A stretch of 15,041 bases of DNA. It comes from Actinomycetota bacterium (lineage in GTDB: Bacteria > Actinomycetota > Humimicrobiia > Humimicrobiales > Humimicrobiaceae). The position numbers and the translations under genes are program-made. The stretch is taken from contig JACIXO010000004.1 in NCBI GenBank assembly GCA_014360385.1, positions 1 to 15,041 of the forward strand, given 5' to 3'. This document shows, one piece after another, positions 12,816 through 15,041 of the stretch. The notes below the pieces were generated by a model. That model worked only from the letters and a program-made list of their open reading frames with translations. It searched no databases and was not told the DNA's origin. How positions within the stretch are numbered: position 1 is the first letter of the stretch; each line of letters starts with the position of its first letter.

Positions 12816-14128
12816 TACACATTGCACGTTAGTTTTTCAGTTTTAAAATAATCTCTTACAACATCAATAGCACAATACTTTCCGCACATTGTACATTTGT
12901 TAGAAGTAATCTTACTTTCCTTTCTTATCTTTTTCGCCCTCTCAGGGTCAATAGCCAAACTCATCTGTCTATCCCAGTCCAGATTTTTCCTTGCCTTTGC
13001 TATCTCTATATCCCTATCAATTGCTCCTCTAACTTTTTTAGCAACATCAGCCGCATGGGCCGCAATCCTGGTTATTATAACTCCTTCCCTTACATCGCTA
13101 ACAGTCGGAAGCCTTAAATGTTCTGATGGTGTAAGATAACATAAAAAATCAGCGCCATAGTAGGCAGCCAAAGCTCCTCCAATTGCAGCTGCTATATGAT
13201 CATAACCAGGTGCTATATCAGTAACTAAAGGACCGAGAACATAAAACGGTGCATCTTCACAGATTTTTTTCTCGATAATTACATTAGCTTTTATCTGATC
13301 CAAAGGCATGTGTCCTGGCCCTTCTATTATTACCTGGACTCCTTCACTTCTGGCCTTTTTAGCAAGCTCTCCTAAAATTATAGTTTCTTGAATCTGACCC
13401 CTGTCTGTTGCATCTGCAAGGCAGCCTGGCCTCAACCCATCACCAAGGCTTAAAGTTATATCATACTTTTTTGCTATTTTTAGAAGCCTATCATAGTGTT
13501 CATAAAGTGGATTTTCTTTGTTGTTAGATAGCATCCATGTTGTAAGAAAAGCCCCACCTCTACTTACTATATCCAGAATCCTGCCTTGAGCTTTGAGTCT
13601 TGAAATAGATTCCATAGTTACACCACAGTGAACTGTCATAAAATCAACTCCATCCTCTGCCTGTCTTTCAATTACCTCAAAAATCTCATCCTCATCCATT
13701 CCAGCAATTCCCCTTTTCTCCGATGCTTCTACAGCAGCTTGATATATTGGAACCGTTCCGACTGGCAAAGGACAGTTTTCGATAATAGCTTTCCTTATCC
13801 TGTCAATATCCCCTCCAGTACTTAAATCCATTACAGCATCAGTTCTAGCTTCCAGAGCTACTCTTAGCTTTTCAAGCTCCTCGTCAAGATCAGCATGTTC
13901 TGGCGAGGTTCCTATATTTGCATTTACTTTAGTTCTTAAACCTTTTCCTATTGCCAGAGGTTTTTTCAGAGAAAGATGCTTAGGATTATAGGGAATTACA
14001 ATACTACCATTAGCTATCCCCTCCCTTATGTATTCAGGACTAACTCCCTCTTCAAGCGCTGCCAATTTCATTTGTTCAGTTATTATACCTTCCCGAGCAT
14101 TAAGTAATTGAGTTTTAATTTGAGTCAT
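12815..14128 (-). CDS. thiC: Phosphomethylpyrimidine synthase (HMP-P synthase)
   Basis: ThiC is a radical-SAM enzyme that rearranges aminoimidazole ribotide into HMP-phosphate, the pyrimidine half of thiamine. The 437-residue protein is the short form, without the N-terminal extension of proteobacterial ThiC (about 630). Landmarks: NANIGTSPEHADLDEELEK, MDLSTGGDID, PVGTVPIYQA, DFMTVHCGV, LSLGDGLRPGCLADATD, EGPGHMPLDQ, YDHIAAAIGGA and CYLTPSEHL. The [4Fe-4S] cysteines near the C-terminus are C412, C415 and C419 (CTMCGKYC), spaced Cx2Cx3C. The ATG at 14128 follows an in-frame TAA, so it cannot extend upstream. AAAGGAGG lies about 14 nt before it, a longer spacing than usual. thiE is upstream on the same strand, thiL downstream. 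No TPP riboswitch is recognisable in the 289-bp leader. Confidence 0.97.
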   Translation of the reverse strand: MTQIKTQLLNAREGIITEQMKLAALEEGVSPEYIREGIANGSIVIPYNPKHLSLKKPLAIGKGLRTKVNANIGTSPEHADLDEELEKLRVALEARTDAVMDLSTGGDIDRIRKAIIENCPLPVGTVPIYQAAVEASEKRGIAGMDEDEIFEVIERQAEDGVDFMTVHCGVTMESISRLKAQGRILDIVSRGGAFLTTWMLSNNKENPLYEHYDRLLKIAKKYDITLSLGDGLRPGCLADATDRGQIQETIILGELAKKARSEGVQVIIEGPGHMPLDQIKANVIIEKKICEDAPFYVLGPLVTDIAPGYDHIAAAIGGALAAYYGADFLCYLTPSEHLRLPTVSDVREGVIITRIAAHAADVAKKVRGAIDRDIEIAKARKNLDWDRQMSLAIDPERAKKIRKESKITSNKCTMCGKYCAIDVVRDYFKTEKLTCNV

Positions 14129-14162
14129 AATTTATCTATTATCCTCCTTTCCAGAGTCTAGA

Positions 14163-14186
14163 AATAAAGCCTAATTAGGCTTTATT
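14163..14186. repeat. Perfect 24-bp palindrome upstream of thiC
   Basis: The half-site is aataaagcctaa followed directly by its exact reverse complement. As RNA it forms a 10-bp stem with loop AAUU, 35 nt before the thiC start and close to its ribosome binding site. It could be an operator, a hairpin affecting thiC translation, or a weak terminator after thiE (the minus strand continues TTTATTTC). Confidence 0.85.
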
Positions 14187-14227
14187 AAGCTTTAGTAAAA
14201 AATCTTTACAAAATAATTCTCCTTCAT

Positions 14228-14280
14228 TCTATTCAATTTTTCTATTCAATTTTTTCTCAATCATTCAATATCATTCAATA
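14228..14280. repeat. Two tandem duplications in the thiE-thiC spacer
   Basis: Tctattcaatttt is present twice in exact tandem (14228-14240, 14241-14253), and tcattcaata twice in exact tandem (14261-14270, 14271-14280). The spacer has no gene and no riboswitch that I recognise. Confidence 0.85.
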
Positions 14281-14417
14281 TTCATTTTCTTATAATATAA
14301 TTTCCTTTCACTAAGTTTGTTAGAGTCAAATTAAAATGTGAGAAATCCCATCCTAACCCTGTCTCTGATTTTAGAGTAGATTACAACCTGGAAAAACCCC
14401 GAAGCAAGTAATAACCC

Positions 14418-15041
14418 CTAGAGCTCACCTCCACCATGCCTTAATATAATCTCTCTAAATTTTTTACATTCCCTTTCAACATCATCCTTTCCCACAATAG
14501 CCGAAATTATTGCAACTGATGTTGCTCCCGCATCAAGAACACTTTCTATATTACTCTCATTTATTCCCCCTATGGCTACAAAAGGTATAGTTATTTTCTC
14601 TTTAGCCATCCTTATAAATTCTAAACCACTGGGCTTACCTGCATCAGGCTTAGTTTTTGTCTCAAATATGGGACTTAGTCCTATGTAATCTGCCCCCATC
14701 TTCTCTGCTAGAACTGCTTCTTCTATGTCGTGAACTGTAAGCCCAATAATTTTTTCTACTCCCAAAATTTTTCTTGCAACCTCATAAGGCATATCTTCAT
14801 CTCCAAGATGAACTCCATCTGCATCCACTGCAAGAGAGATATCAACTCTATCATTAACTATAAATAAAACCCCATTTTGCTTACAGAGATTCTTAATTCT
14901 TCTTGCTTCTTCAAACATTTTTCTGGTACTTTTTTCCTTCTCTCTATATTGGACTATCTTTACCCCAGCTTCTATAGCTTCTCTCACATCTTCAATTATA
15001 CCTTTTTTTGTAAGCTTGGAATCAGTTATAAAGTATATATC
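14418..15041 (-). CDS. thiE: Thiamine-phosphate synthase (partial, N-terminus outside window)
   Basis: ThiE couples HMP-diphosphate to thiazole phosphate to give thiamine monophosphate. The frame is open to the right edge. Upstream of the GTG at 14987 it reads DIYFITDSKLTKKGIIED, the expected ThiE N-terminus, so that GTG is an internal Val and only a few residues are missing. 207 residues are present. TIM-barrel motifs in order: YFITDS, VKIVQYREKE (diphosphate binding), FIVNDRVDISLAVDADGVHLG, GADYIGLSPIFETKTKPDAG, and FVAIGGINESNIESVLDAGATSVAIISAI (phosphate binding). The end is TAG at 14418-14420. It is followed on the same strand by thiC and thiL, forming a partial thiamine set. Any TPP riboswitch for the group would have to lie beyond the window. 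Confidence 0.96.
   Translation of the reverse strand, partial: DIYFITDSKLTKKGIIEDVREAIEAGVKIVQYREKEKSTRKMFEEARRIKNLCKQNGVLFIVNDRVDISLAVDADGVHLGDEDMPYEVARKILGVEKIIGLTVHDIEEAVLAEKMGADYIGLSPIFETKTKPDAGKPSGLEFIRMAKEKITIPFVAIGGINESNIESVLDAGATSVAIISAIVGKDDVERECKKFREIILRHGGGEL

Noticed and set aside
14129..14417. TPP riboswitch before thiC
   Set aside because: I searched both strands by eye for CTGAGA and the later conserved CCTGAT...GCGTAGGGA segments and found neither in the right arrangement.
14380..14417. Terminator after thiE
   Set aside because: The two GGGGTT runs on the minus strand are direct repeats, not an inverted repeat, so no stem forms.

Overview
The window is a stretch of low-GC bacterial chromosome. 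Almost everything is on the minus strand, and the one plus-strand gene is at the left edge. Read in the minus direction, recF, a DUF721/DciA-like gene, gyrB and gyrA are followed by two small membrane-protein genes (DUF4870, then DUF3566), tRNA-Ile(GAT) and tRNA-Ala(TGC). The block recF-DUF721-gyrB-gyrA-DUF3566-tRNA-Ile-tRNA-Ala is the classic actinobacterial arrangement, and DUF3566 is essentially an actinobacterial family. I therefore infer a deep-branching, AT-rich member of Actinomycetota, probably one of the uncultured anaerobic classes. That placement rests on synteny and recall, not on a tree.

Layout from left to right: (1) the 3' part of a GatC-type PTS sugar permease EIIC gene on the plus strand (1-1164); (2) a convergent unrecognised single-pass membrane protein (1214-1711); (3) tRNA-Ala and tRNA-Ile with a good promoter upstream; (4) DUF3566 and DUF4870 membrane proteins; (5) gyrA (3633-6065); (6) a 472-bp spacer holding a long inverted-repeat/hairpin element; (7) gyrB (6538-8442, TTG start) with a long leader; (8) DUF721/DciA-like; (9) recF, which carries an apparent insertion; (10) a type II toxin-antitoxin pair with an intact DUF433 antitoxin and a DUF5615 PIN-like toxin broken by two in-frame TGA codons; (11) the thiamine genes thiL, thiC and a partial thiE at the right edge.

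The genes fall into three working groups. Replication and topology: GyrA and GyrB form DNA gyrase, RecF loads recombination proteins at gaps, and the DciA-like protein probably helps the replicative helicase. dnaA and dnaN, the usual partners upstream of recF, are not next to it; the toxin-antitoxin remnant and thi genes are there instead. Thiamine: ThiC makes the pyrimidine, ThiE joins it to the thiazole, and ThiL phosphorylates the product to thiamine diphosphate. Translation: the two tRNAs.

The least explained material is between genes. Nearly every spacer contains one or more short direct tandem duplications (period 9-17 bp, usually two copies, once four). The gyrB-gyrA spacer holds an inverted-repeat element with nested hairpins. 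A perfect 24-bp palindrome lies just upstream of thiC. I found no convincing new multi-gene system.
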